Of a stretch of DNA of 64,000 nucleotides, positions 35,201 to 46,900 are shown in pieces (the stretch's first letter is position 1; each line of letters starts with the position of its first letter). Made by a program: the position numbers and the translations under genes. Source of the stretch: Primula veris (lineage: Eukaryota > Streptophyta > Magnoliopsida > Ericales > Primulaceae); contig OY821744.1 of assembly GCA_963682055.1 (NCBI GenBank), positions 28,372,967 to 28,436,966 on the forward strand, written 5' to 3'. Below the pieces are notes generated by a model. That model was not told the DNA's origin, searched no databases, and saw only the letters and a list, made by a program, of their open reading frames with translations.

Positions 35201-36682
35201 TTCACTGACAGAATGAAGGAAGTTTAGAAAAAGAGCCGGGTAACTTCTTATGAGTTAAGGACTAACCATTTTCTTCTGGCGATTAAGCTTTCTTAACTCA
35301 CTCTCATTAGAATCTTCACGCTCTTGTAGTTCTTTTTCAACCAAGTCAAGTTGTCTCAGGTTCGCTTTGAGACTTGATTTACTCATTTCATGGTCGATAA
35401 GAATATGTTCTAGCTGACCGCGTGATTTTCTCTTCATTTCTTCAAGCTCTACAATTAAAATACAAAAGACATCATCATGAATATGAATTCAATTTTTAAT
35501 AGCAAGTCAATTATGAAATACCAGTCACATAATTGATAAAGTGGACAGTTTGAGTAGACTAATATGCCACAGTATACCTTCGTTATATTTTTTACTCATC
35601 TGATCCTTTTGCGCCATCACATTCGTCATCCGCAGATCAGTCCTTTTTATATTCTTCTTCATCTCGTCACACTTCTTATTCGTATTTTCCAGTGTATTAG
35701 CTAAGCTCGAGACAAGCTTTGTACCCTTTACTTTGTCTTCCATTTCTTTTTCCGAAACAGTCTTTAGATCACCATTTCTACGCAGAAATTCACCTAAAGG
35801 ACCAGGCATGTTATAATCATCATTTCGAGCTATCCAACCGTATAAACCATCTCTTCTATTCCCAAGTTTAGACCAATCTCTTTTCCCGTGATTTTCAGCT
35901 TCGAAAGCTTTCTCAAACATCATTGCATCTTTAAACCCATCCCAGTCCTTGTTAAATTTAGCAACCGCAAACCCCGAGTGACCCTTATAGCTCCATACAG
36001 GGCAAACCTTAACAGGTTTAAACCCTTTTGCAACAAACTCGTCCTTATGCTCTTTGCCACTTTTTCCCTCCATTTTACCATTGGTATACCAGATGGGTAT
36101 ATTTGCTACAACTGCCATCCATGGCCATACCATGAGTTCTTCCTTAGCTTTACGATCATAACGTTTCAACTCTTTTGGGCCAAACTTATCAAGTTTCGTA
36201 TATTTGTCGTTGGTGAGGGTTGCTATATCTTTACCCACGACATCTTTACAACTATTTGGTAGTTCAGGTGTTTTCTTCTTATAGTTGGGACGATTATTTC
36301 GCTTCTTTAAAGCTCTAGTGGGGGACCTAGAATATTTCCTCTTTGTACTTGCGTAACCATTCCTTTTAGATTCATTATTCGTAATAGATCTTGAAGATTT
36401 ATCCTCTGAATCTGTTTTCCTCTCCAAATACTTCAACAAACCCAAATGTTTTGCTCTATCTCTAAACCTAGAGTATCCCGAATCTTTACCTATTCTAGAA
36501 GCATGTTGTCGTATCTCATCATAATCGTATCCTCCTCTACTGTAGTCACAATAAGGACATTGATATTTTCCATCTACTATCACGAGCCTTCTTTTTCCAT
36601 CCCTCAAATCCTTGTAATAATCATTTTTCTCTTCTTCCAACTTCGAATCAGTAGAGTCGTACTTCTCTTTTCTTCCAGACAT
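32253..36682 (-). CDS. IDN2/FDM-like XS/XH protein, copy D (apparently intact, six exons)
   Basis: Exons on the minus strand: 36682-35578, 35448-35267, 34643-34575, 34486-34199, 33312-33106 and 32507-32253. All borders are GT/AG, the phases join, and together they give 701 codons with no stop. Family members are usually about 630-650 residues. Order: zf-XS zinc finger (C42, C45, H60, H79), a basic linker (about 104-138), an XS domain (about 182-296, MVWPWMAVVANIP, KFNKDWDGFKDAMMFEKAF, DGLYGWIAR), a coiled coil (about 305-510) and an XH domain (about 520-690, ALNQTLIVKER, WEDYLRDPHWHPF, NPSGRYPVPELWN). Proteins of this type bind double-stranded RNA with the XS domain and act in the nucleus with Pol V transcripts and DRM2-type methylation in RNA-directed DNA methylation. 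The start is the ATG before SGRKEKYDS; a 'tctttcag' acceptor seven bases upstream suggests a 5' UTR intron. The exact orthologue (IDN2 or an FDM) cannot be told without a tree. Confidence 0.9.
33840..34145. mobile_element. Possible hAT-like MITE in intron 4 of copy D
   Basis: The stretch begins GGGGTTGTTCAGTGG...TTTTTAAGCT and ends AGCTTAAAAGTAAAAAACAAC, an imperfect terminal inverted repeat. It lies wholly within the intron between 34199 and 33312. Ends and target duplication are not cleanly definable. Low confidence. Confidence 0.35.
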
Positions 36683-36722
36683 TTCAAACTGAAAGACCGA
36701 AAAGTGTAATGGTATAAACATA

Positions 36723-38500
36723 TAATGATAAAGTCATCACTAAACATGCATATAATGGTGTAAACCAATAAGTCACTAAGAATCACAAAAGTCTCCCTCT
36801 AAAGAAATTAATATCAGGGCATACTGAGAAAAAGGCCAAAGAGAATATTCACAACTTTTTTTTAGGTTTTAATAATTTAAAAATCCATCCTCAGTAAAAT
36901 ATTGATCCATCCTGTTTGCTTGCTTATTTGCAGTGATATAAATTGACCATCAAGACGAATTTTCTTTTTGAGAGTAATTTGGTGCAAACAATATAAACAG
37001 TATTATCAAAAGTTCTCCTTCTTTAAGAAAAAATATCATTTATTTAGATACATAAGGATAGCAAGTTGAGCAAAAGTGGTCGGAGTGGGCTCACTATCAG
37101 GATTCGCAGGTTTACCTCCAAAGAAGGGTTTCTGATTATCAAAAAAAAAATAAAAAAAAATAGCAAGTTGGAACGTCTTTGTTTTCTAAATCCAGTATGT
37201 GAGTAATGCAATCAACTTAGAGTTTGGCTTTTTTGGCATACGTATTGTTTTTTTTTTAATAAATTTTTTTTAGAAAAAAGTTTCAATAATAAATCTGATT
37301 TTTAAAAGTTACAAAAAGAGATTACCAAATAAAGAACTCAAATTTGGATTTTTTGGGTTTACACTTTTTTTTTTACTATTTATAAATATATAGAAATTTT
37401 TCCACAAAATAATTATAAACTATTTAACAACTATGAAAATGGGTTTTACATAATAAAAACTGAGTTTTATTAACTTTTTATGGCATTTTCTTTTGCTATT
37501 TAAGTTTTTTAAAACTTTTCTTGAAAAAATAGAAAATGGTTGAAAAATAATTACAATTTATAAAATATATTTTAATTAATTCCAAACTGTGTTTTACAAA
37601 TTCAAAATAATTTTTTTTTCAAAAGAAATCTTACAAAAAGCTAAAAGTAGCCCAAAAAATCCCAGAAAAATTATAAACTGTGCTTTTAACTGGTAAACCC
37701 CACTTTTTAGTTTGGAAAACTAAATTTAATAATTTACAAATTTTTATTTTGTTACTTTAGAAAAATCAAAAAAGTTCAAAAAAAATTTTAAAAAACTTGT
37801 AAGTTGAAAGTACGACACTAAGTCTGTGTTCATGACTATGCAATGATTTCACTGCAGTCTGCAGTAACGTGTAAAAGCTAGGAATATATCAACATAAATT
37901 ATTAGATTTTGATCCAAATAACAGAAATTAACAGCAAAAAACGAAAACTACATTTCTATCTTAGTTATGCTAACTTATTAGATTTTGATCCAATGACCAA
38001 GCTTCAATATTCTTTGCAGAAACTTTGCTTTGTGGAATATATCAACATAAGTACGTCAACTAATTGTACATGTAAACGTGACCATATTGAAAAATAGAGA
38101 AACTAAAAATATCACCACCTCAAGAAAGGGAATGATCTATTCTTTCCATATAAACAAACGCTAGAAAAATCACTACTTTCGTAAATGTATTTGATTTTGC
38201 AAAATATCTATCATATCCTCTTACATTCTGTGAATTAGAAGGTAAGGACTCATGACAATTATGACTGGCAATTCAAGACTTAATGAATCAGATATATAGT
38301 TTTTTCAATGATACAAGCTTGAGATCTATCCATCAAAATCTCTAGTGATAAATAATTTCCCACGATATGGCATTATTAATTAACCATCACAACATGCATA
38401 TAATATGCTTACATGCATACATTTTACTGTGAGGTTGCTGGATTAATATAGCTTCGATTCTTAAAATGACAAGGTTGAGATCTATATATGTAACAATTTC
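36723..38500. other. Upstream region of copy D, very AT-rich
   Basis: The region probably holds the promoter and 5' UTR of copy D. About 37130-37800 is an extremely AT-rich block of A-runs and T-runs with 'aaaatttt'-type phasing, which could act as a matrix-attachment or nucleosome-poor region. A short sequence 'ttattagattttgatccaa' occurs twice (about 37899 and 37976). No gene was recognised. Confidence 0.4.
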
Positions 38501-38513
38501 GTTTGACGGAGTT

Positions 38514-38941
38514 TTAAGTGCAACAAACAATCATCAAATTAATAAAGGGAGTATTACGAAGTGATGAAAAAAATTTGAAAAGAACGTACTTAATGTTAAT
38601 GAGCGCAAAGCTTGATGTACGACGAATGCACTTGAAAGAAATGAGAGCGCCGCCACCTGCAAACTTGTGACAGGAGATGAAAAAAAGAATGTTTAGGGTA
38701 GTAGATAGTAATACCAAAAATGTAGATTAGGGTTTCGAGATGTAAAATGAACTTACCCGTATGGTCGTATAGGTACAACCGACAGTTTACCAAAAGCATA
38801 TCGTGTAGTAAAGTTCGGTTTTATCCAACTTATGACAAATGTTGCGGCAGCTTGGCTCAAATAACGCTTCGGTAGAAAATTTAACCCATTGAGAAAATAC
38901 ACGGGAATTTGTTTGTTTACTGAGGTAAGGAAGTATAACAC
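38514..38941 (-). other. Possible small spliced gene, unrecognised
   Basis: On the minus strand an ATG near 38939 opens a frame with LPKRYLSQAAATFVISWIKP that meets a good donor (GTAAGTTC) at about 38756. Downstream, an acceptor-like 'gtttgcag' precedes GGGALISFKCIRRTSSFAL. Hydrophobic residues are frequent. I know no protein with these segments. It may be a real short gene, part of one, or chance. Confidence 0.22.
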
Positions 38942-38944
38942 TAC

Positions 38945-39287
38945 CAGAAGAAGAAATTGTATGCATTCAAAGTATAAACAAGTATTTTTTCATACTAACT
39001 AAATAACGTAATCATTCATTTAGGTTAAATTAATTTGGAGGTAATTCTTTGCACATCTACAACTTCTTTGCGGTAACTTTTGTGTGCGGGCGTGGACACA
39101 TGACTTTTCATAAGTTAGGACGTCTTTCTTCACTAAAATAAACCGGTATTTCTAGGATGCTCTTCTCGAATGACAAATGTCGTATAGTAGCACTTCTTCA
39201 CATCTTAATCTCTTATGTTTAAATATTGCTATCATATTTCAATTGACTGAAAGAAAAATCGAACGGTTGATACTGGTTTTTTCCGAA
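38945..39287. other. Intergenic, no gene seen
   Basis: About 340 bases without a supported gene. The frame entering the module at 39290 extends back to about 39177, but the added residues are unmatched in the other copy. Confidence 0.4.
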
Positions 39288-39585
39288 ATGAAATACTTAT
39301 TTGCACTTCTAAGGCTGTATGTTTACCGGCATCTTAACTTGTCCTTACATAATTCTCAAGTCAGAAGACGTCAACAAAAAAACATTCTCAAAAGAACCGT
39401 TTATCAATTTGACTCGTTTATATACAGCATTTCCACTCAAAAAGATAAAATATTTTTTATAAACCATGAAGATATATGCGGGTTCACTCTTACTTTGGTT
39501 GTCGTCGACATAGGAAGATATCACCTTAAGAGAAGAAATATTGTACTGCCGGAAAAGACAAAGGCTAGTTAAATATGCAAGGACT
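39288..39585 (+). repeat. Unknown ORF module, copy 2 (pairs with 25265-25690)
   Basis: The plus-strand frame MKYLFALLRLYVYRHLNLSL ... INHEDICGFTLTLVVVD ... LPEKTKAS closely matches the minus-strand frame at 25685-25428. It runs about 15 codons longer before a stop. The flanks differ from those at 25 kb, so this is a discrete duplicated unit. Not recognised. Confidence 0.45.
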
Positions 39586-39589
39586 TGGA

Positions 39590-40260
39590 AACATTAACAT
39601 AATGTGCAACGTATTGTTATGAAATTATTAACATTAAACCTTTTATTATTTGCGCAAATGGTGGGATAGTATCCCAAGCTTCCAAGGCATGTAATTAATA
39701 AAACTGTAAAATTAAATAAACAAAATCAATTTCGAGCATTTAACTGGTGTGACCAATACGATATAAATTTGATATTAAGCTCGATTAGACTTTTAATCTC
39801 GTAGGTGTATTCATACTTTATAAATCTCTATTATGTGAATCCAGACTTTGTGATCTCATTATTCTGTGGATTCAAATTTTCCTGTGTATCTAGACTTGCC
39901 AAGTATCTTTATATATTTGGATTCCGACTTCCCGAATATCTTTTTCTATAAACATAAACCTCAAATGTAATATCATAATGATCACCTAAATAGAATAAAC
40001 TCATAAACTTTCTTTCAAAACCTTATACGTTCATCGACATATATGCTAATCTTTCCTCTTTTATATAACCTGCAAGTTCGTAATATAAAATACATATATA
40101 ACTTTAATAATTTCAAAAATAAATTGAGCTTGCAAACATTTGGCAGAAATACAATGGGAATTTTATAATAACAAACGTAAAACCACTCACATTATTCAAA
40201 TCCAGATTGATATAACAAAAATACCACTGTAGATAACGAACCAATGACCTTGATAGTAAT
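39590..40260. other. Intergenic, no gene seen
   Basis: AT-rich, with short direct repeats of the 'gtgaatccagacttt'/'tggattc' kind around 39830-39930. No coding stretch. Confidence 0.4.
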
Positions 40261-40262
40261 TA

Positions 40263-40493
40263 CTCCCTTCGTCACTAAATAACTGTCTCCTACGAAAATA
40301 CTGGCAACTTTGACCATCAATTTTTTCATACGTAGATTGTTGAAAAAAATCCGTTCAAAAATTCAATTATAGTTCATAGTGAGTACTATACGATGAAATT
40401 TTTAAATTTTTCATTCCGACAATTTTAGATATAAAAAAAAAATTATGGTTAAATTTGCACGTATTTTCGTAAGAGACATAGGGACGAAGGGTG
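40263..40493. mobile_element. Stowaway-like MITE
   Basis: A 231-base unit beginning CTCCCTTCGTCAC and ending GACGAAGGGTG, flanked on both sides by TA. Inverted similarity extends inwards (ACTGTCTCCTACGAAAA against TTTTCGTAAGAGACA). TA duplication and the CTCCCT-type end identify the Tc1/mariner-derived Stowaway group. Confidence 0.75.
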
Positions 40494-40495
40494 TA

Positions 40496-41790
40496 TATAA
40501 AATTGCGTTCTTAGTTTTTTCGATCCACCTCTAACCCGAGTCTGGATCCGCTGTCACTTATTACATGTCCCATTTTGTGCCTTAACCTTTCAACCCAAAA
40601 TATTTATTAAAAAAAATTGAAAATATTCTACAATTACGATCACACATATATTGATACACTTCCACAACAAAATTTTAAGAGAAAAGTCACACACAATTTA
40701 ATTTGGAATAAATGAAAAAAATAGTTTATTTTAATTAGTGAAATTGAAAAAAAAATCATTTAGAACAATATTTTAATCACGCCGGTTTTGGACTTGTGCA
40801 AGCAGTGCCCATGCATCGGAACCAAAAAAATGAGGGCACAAAATATTTAAATGTCATGGATATGTATATATATATACATATAAGATGTATATTAATTATA
40901 TTGTGTAAGATATATGATATGATGAAAGGTTGTCCAAGTTAGTAGAGTGATTTTGTACAAATGCAAATGTATTAGGTTCAATACTTGGTGCTATCACTTA
41001 ATTTCTTTTTTGGTTATTGAGAGTTTTGTAACTATTACATGATTTTTTACCAAGTACAAACATTTTACCTATAAAATAATGTCTTTATGCTAATCAAATA
41101 ATTTTTTTTATATGATAAAACACTATCAAAGTTCGATCTAACAAAATTAACAAGTGACAAATCGACAAATTTTAACACCGGTAACCATAAGGTCAACATC
41201 ATGAAATTTATAGAAGTTAGTAGAAAAAATATTTTTGGACATTAAAAAATATTAGTTTTAAATTAGATTTTATTTCTTATTTGTAAAACTTTCAGTTTTA
41301 TAAAGTAAGCAAATTCTAGTAAGACTTTCATCGAGCACCAAATTTTTGATTTCACACGGGGCCAAAGAAAACTCAGAAGCGGCCTTGATTTTAATTTGTA
41401 TAATATATATTTATTTATTTTGGAAAGTAAACACAAAAAACCATCTCGACGTAAGTAAAAATAAAAAACCAAAATGAAATGTAAGTAAAAATAAAAACCA
41501 TTTCGACGATCATAGCAACGATTGCGCGATAGTCGTCAAATCAGTCGAAACACCTAGTAGTAGCAGAGGCAGCAGAGCAAGAGGCGCAGAAAAATAAAAA
41601 TCTTGGGAAACTCTTCAAAATTCTACTTGGCACGGTCCAAAAATTACCATCGGGATGCCAGCACACAATTAAATCCGATCTAAACATGTGTACCGTATAT
41701 AATATATTTTTGAAACTAAATTAACAAAAGCATAACCAAAAATCTCTAATTAACAAAAATATATCCAAAAGTTCATAGCCTAATTTCTAT
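40496..41790. other. Intergenic, no gene seen
   Basis: AT-rich DNA with (TA)n-like runs near 40865. The minus-strand frame at 41263-41472 is short and matches nothing known. Confidence 0.4.
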
Positions 41791-41963
41791 ATTTCATACC
41801 CTGATTCAAAAAGTTCATAACCTAATTTGTATATTTTCATACCCTTATTACAAAAGTTCATACACTTGTGTCAAAAGTTTATACCCTTATTTCAAAAGTT
41901 CATACCCTAATTTGTATATTTTCATACACTTATTTCAAAAATTCATACAATTATTTCAAAAGT
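41791..41963. repeat. Degenerate short direct repeats, left block
   Basis: Repeated units of the form AAAAGTTCATACCCTTATTT or AATTTGTATATTTTCATACC. The same repeat type resumes at 50749-51180 on the other side of the family R element, so the element landed within this array. The AAAGT target duplication is itself part of the repeat unit. Confidence 0.7.
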
Positions 41964-43944
41964 TGTAACATCCCGTATTTTTATAAGTGTTTTTAATTAG
42001 GAATTAATTTATCCAAAAACGTTTTATTCAAATTTTAACAAAAACCGGTCACTCGACTAATTTTTAGCCAAAAACCGAAACTCTTCCGAAAAACTTTATT
42101 TTAAAAACTTGTTACTAATTTTTTAAACAAAAAGGACCCAATAGTTTTGTTTCTAAAGATTTGTTATTATTGAGTAGTATATTAATAATTTTGATTAAAA
42201 GTTAACTTTTAGAACTTTTGGGACCAAATAGTTCGCTTCCACAAACTTTCTCAAAACAGTTTTTCTAAACCTCAAATCAGCCCACTTTTAATTCATTAAA
42301 CCTAAAACAAGAGAAAAGAGAGAAAAAGAAGAAGAAGGAGAAGAGAAAAGAGAGAAGAAGAAGAAGAAGAAGAAGAAGAAGAAGAAGAAGAAGAAGAAGA
42401 AGAAGAAGAAGAAGAAGAGGAGGAGGAGGAGGAGGAGGAAACCACCATTAGCGGGTTCTTACCGGAAGCATCTCCTCTACGCTCTAAGGTAACGGGGGTT
42501 ATCCATTGCGACTAGACGAGGGCGTATGTTAGGATTAAGTTTTGCGTTTATTATAAATTGGGGGTTTTTGCCTTTTATATTAACTATGTTCTTAAATTGC
42601 TAATTGGGGTTATTTGTGGTAATTTTAATTCCATTGTTTGAATTGTAGAAGTTGAGACTTGAGTCATATTAATTTCGAATTAATGAGATTATGAATGGGT
42701 TTGCATGTTTTACGAGTCGATTATAAGTTATTATGTTTGTTCATAGAATTGGGTAAAATATTGTTGAATAAATATGAGTTTTATATCGCGCATACAAGGT
42801 GTTTGTTAAAATGTCTTAATGGAATTTTATGTTGTTAGAGTTGGTTGGCTAGTTGTGAATCTAGTATCTATGCTTATGTGCTTAATTGAATTGCGTCAAA
42901 GTGACGTATGAGAATGTGTTATTTGCGTAGATTTATATTATTGGCCAAGGCCGTATGAGAATGTGATATTTGCGTGGATTTATATTATTGGCCGAGGCCA
43001 TATGAGAATGCGATATTTGCGTGGATTTATATTATTGGCCGAGGCCTTGTGATTTAGCTGTAGTGGCAATGGTCTCTGTCTCTCCCTAATTCCGGGGACA
43101 GAAGATGGCCGAGGGGATAGGGAATGACTCGTCTTACGGACTGGGGCGAGTGGCGTGAGAGGTCCCAGTGTGCACTATATTTATTTTATTGTTAGCAATG
43201 GTCTATATCTCTCCCTAATTCCGGGGACATAAGACGGCCGAAGGGATAGGGAATGACTCGTCTTACGGACTGGGACGAGTGGCGTGAGAGGTCCAAGTGC
43301 GCACTATAAATCTACTTTTATGTTAGCAATGGTCTATGTCTCTCCCTAATTCCGGGGACATAAGACGGCCGAAGGGATAGGGAATGACCTACCTTACGGA
43401 CTGGGGTAGGTGGCGTGAGAGGTCCATGTATGCTATAGATGTGTGTTGAAGTTATTTAATTTATCTCGTTGTAGGATGTTTAATATTTCTTTTTATATAT
43501 TGATTATCGTAGTTGTCGTTTATAAGTTCTTGCATTTATGGAATGGAGTGACGGTATTTTGTGGTGCCGTCCCGTCTATGTATATGTGTGGGACTCACCG
43601 TTACAGTTTTGTCTTTCAGGTACAACTTAGGTTGGCACATTTGGATAGGAGCTATTACAATGCGTCATATGGGTTCGGGGCTTTCGCTTTATTTTTACTT
43701 AGATCACTTTTGAGGTTGTAGCCTATAGGCAATTTACATTCGTTTATTTTCTTTTATAAATTTGTCAAAACTATCTCGTCTTGTAGCCGCGTTTGGCAAA
43801 CACTTTTATTTATTGATTAATTATTCCATTAGCTCGCAAGTCTTTTTCTTTTAAAATTTTAATTTTGTACCAACAGGCTCTTTTTCCTTTTGTTCAAAAG
43901 GTCATACCTCGATGTCCGTGTCTTACGGATTTTGGGGCGTGACA
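41964..43944 (+). repeat. Family R 5' LTR (complete element)
   Basis: 1981 bases. It includes a long GAA/GGA microsatellite (42354-42440), three 47-base repeats (starts 42906, 42953, 43000) and three roughly 130-base repeats (starts 43071, 43200, 43331). The frame at 43443-43721 is within the LTR and also present in the 3' LTR, so it is not a gene. Confidence 0.88.
42354..42440 (+). repeat. (GAA)n/(GGA)n microsatellite inside the LTR
   Basis: An almost pure GAA run followed by GGA units. The matching site in the 3' LTR (about 49187-49250) is shorter and interrupted by GAAAAA. This accounts for much of the length difference between the two LTRs. Confidence 0.9.
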
Positions 43945-43947
43945 AGT

Positions 43948-43959
43948 TGGTATCAGAGC
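43948..43959 (+). other. Primer-binding site, initiator-Met tRNA
   Basis: TGGTATCAGAGC, three bases after the 5' LTR end. The same spacing is seen in the minus-strand relative at 718-733. Confidence 0.9.
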
Positions 43960-46900
43960 TAACTAGGTTCTTGTATACTTTGGGGCGACTGGAAGATGGG
44001 TAACCATTGGACCAAGATCCATCGTATTATTTTTCACAAAACTTTTTCAAAAACTCAAACTTTTTCTAAAACGGGGGGTTGCATTTAGGTTAAGACATGT
44101 AGCTAGAATTTAGTAGTAGTTGATGAAAGGAAAATCCACATGTGAGACAAGTTGGGGACAATGAGGACGCTTGTTGATCCCGGCTCGCCAAACTAATGGG
44201 TAGATCTCTCGTCGGTATGTGTGAAGGAATACCTTAGCGATGTGGAGTTCTAGAGTATGCGAGGACGCTCGGGTGCTTTAGGATAACGTATCGTGATGGG
44301 TTATCCCTCGCATTTTTGTGTTGTTTGTATGCATGTGAAGATTGATATAGTGTGTATGAGGTATAAGTTTGCATGTCAAGTATTAGCGAATTATTAGAGT
44401 GCGAGAATTGTGTAGTTGATGGTTTTGTGTAATGTGTTTTCAAATTATTAACTTGTGTGGTAATGAACTTTTTATGCGAATGGATGTTGAAATATTGTGG
44501 ACTAGAATGATGTGGTTGTATGATATGTTCCATGTAAGAAATTTACAAGTGTTGAGGAATTTTACGTTTTTGTATCGTTAATTTTCTGCAGAAAAACGAG
44601 TGGCCGTTTTTTTTTTGTATTATTTTGATCGGTCGACTTTTTCAGACCTCTCGGGCCAGATTTTGACCAAAACGACCGGTCGTTTTGTCAAAAACGATTG
44701 GTCGTTTTCTGGTAAATTTTGCGGTTTTTCGCTAAACTTCAAACGCTCGTAACTCATTCGTTTTTTACTCCGAATTTGATTCCGCTTGAAGCATTGGCTT
44801 CGTATTTCAGTACTCTATGTTATTGAACCTTAGAAATCATGATAAAAGATTAGCATGCAAAACGAGCTTTTATCATGTTTTACATGTTTTGTGATTATCG
44901 CGTAATGTGCGGAATGTTGTATTGTATGATTAGCGGAATTTGATGCCTTTGCAAATTATTATAATATGTTATAAAAAAAATATTTATATAAAAATACATG
45001 TATTAGAATGAGAGAAAAAGAAAGATTTGGTTAGATTTTATTAGTTGAAAAACATGAATGTTTAATTACGTTTTGCGAGGTCGTGTCCTAAATTCATTAG
45101 TTTTATAAGTCGTTTGTGCACTTATTTCTTCCTTACAACATGATTCTACTCTTTTAGACATTGAATATAAATTATTATTATTTTTTCTTGGTTAGATTGT
45201 AATTAGCTAGTGTTTTATATATATGTTTCACATTTAGCAACTATTTTCCTTCACTCGATAGAATGATAACCGGGGACTTAGATATTTTAGGTTCTAAGTT
45301 AATTGTCCATACATGAAGAATCTCGTTTGATACTGTATAATGTAAGACTATACTATAATGTAAGACTTAATTTAGTTGAGTTGGTTTGGTGTCCATATTT
45401 AAGAGGAATTACACACAGCTAATTTCATATGTACTAAATTCAAGGTCGATATAAGGGAATTTTAATAGATTTTATTTTTTATAAGATTAACTATTGAAAA
45501 CTTAAGAAATATATCTGGTGTAGCATGCCCCTGTACAAGTTAAAATGTTTGAGTTTGTAAACTATTATAGGTGAGACAAAGTTTTTAAAACATTTTCTTA
45601 TTATCTCTATTAATGGTTGTACGTTAATGAAGTCACTGGTTTGGTATAAATAAAAATGTAGTTAACTATTGCGGCGGATTGTAACTAACAAACAAAAGGG
45701 CATGATAGGATATATTTATTTATTTTATGGATTTTTTTTTTTAGTTGAAGTTTTCGACAGCTATAAGAGAACCTCGATTATGGTAGTTTCCTTCTAATTT
45801 TTGTAATTTAATGTTGTCCATGGATTACCTTTCGGTGCCGACTTTTACTTAGAGTTTCAATGAAATGATACGTTAGGTTATTTTCAATTCGTTTGACCAC
45901 TGTAAAAGATGTTTAAGCTATAATTAGGATCCAAACTTGAGATTTAATTTGTGTTTAAAGTGTTCTAATAATAAGTGAACTAGCATTATAGTTGTCCTAG
46001 TTATTTCAAGTAAATCTCTTTGGTCGGATTAGTTGCAAAGTTTTAACAGGTCTTGCACTTTGATTGATAGCATGTATTACATGTGAATTTGGAGTGGTAT
46101 TTTGGGACTAAATATAAATTATTAGGTTTTGTGCTTCTTATTAATTAAAGATTGTTTTGTTTAAGAGACCATGGTATAAAGGGAGATTGGTATTATTTTT
46201 GGATGGTGGTCTAGATGCTAAAACTGTATTGTTGGATAAATTAGAAACAAAATGCAATGTTAGGCCGGTTAGCACCATTATTTTTTTTATTTTATTTTTA
46301 TCAGAGCGTGCAGCGGAAGCACATGAAATAGATATAGATGTTTAAGTAATAAATGTTTCGGAAAACGATATGGAAACAAGTTTTGGAATAGGTTTGGTTA
46401 TCTTACGGTATCAATATCAATAATAGTTGTTTGAATTTGAACCATCCCAGAGGTTAATTATCAGTTCAAGGAAAAACATGGTAGGAACAAATTTTATTTT
46501 TTTTTGTTACCAATTAAAAGATTAGCTTACATCATGTGTTTTGCTTTCATGGTGTACACTTTGTTATTACCATTGATGAGGACTAAAATCAGAAATTGGA
46601 CTAAAAATTATGTAGACAGGAGTTATAGAGTTTTGGAATTTTGATTGATGGGAGTTATAGAATTTGGTAATTAATGAGGTAATAAACGATCGGAAGTGGT
46701 AAAAGTTTGACCTTAGGAATTTACGTTGGTATTTTCCATCATAAGTTTTCAAGTTTCACAAGGATAATGATGATATTATTATTAGTAATTTTAATCTCAA
46801 ATGAGTTTCCAAGATACCTTTTATTATACTTCTTTTATATAGTTTATGCTACATGCACACACAAGTAACTGTTTTGGAGACCGGTTGGTTAAAGAAATTA

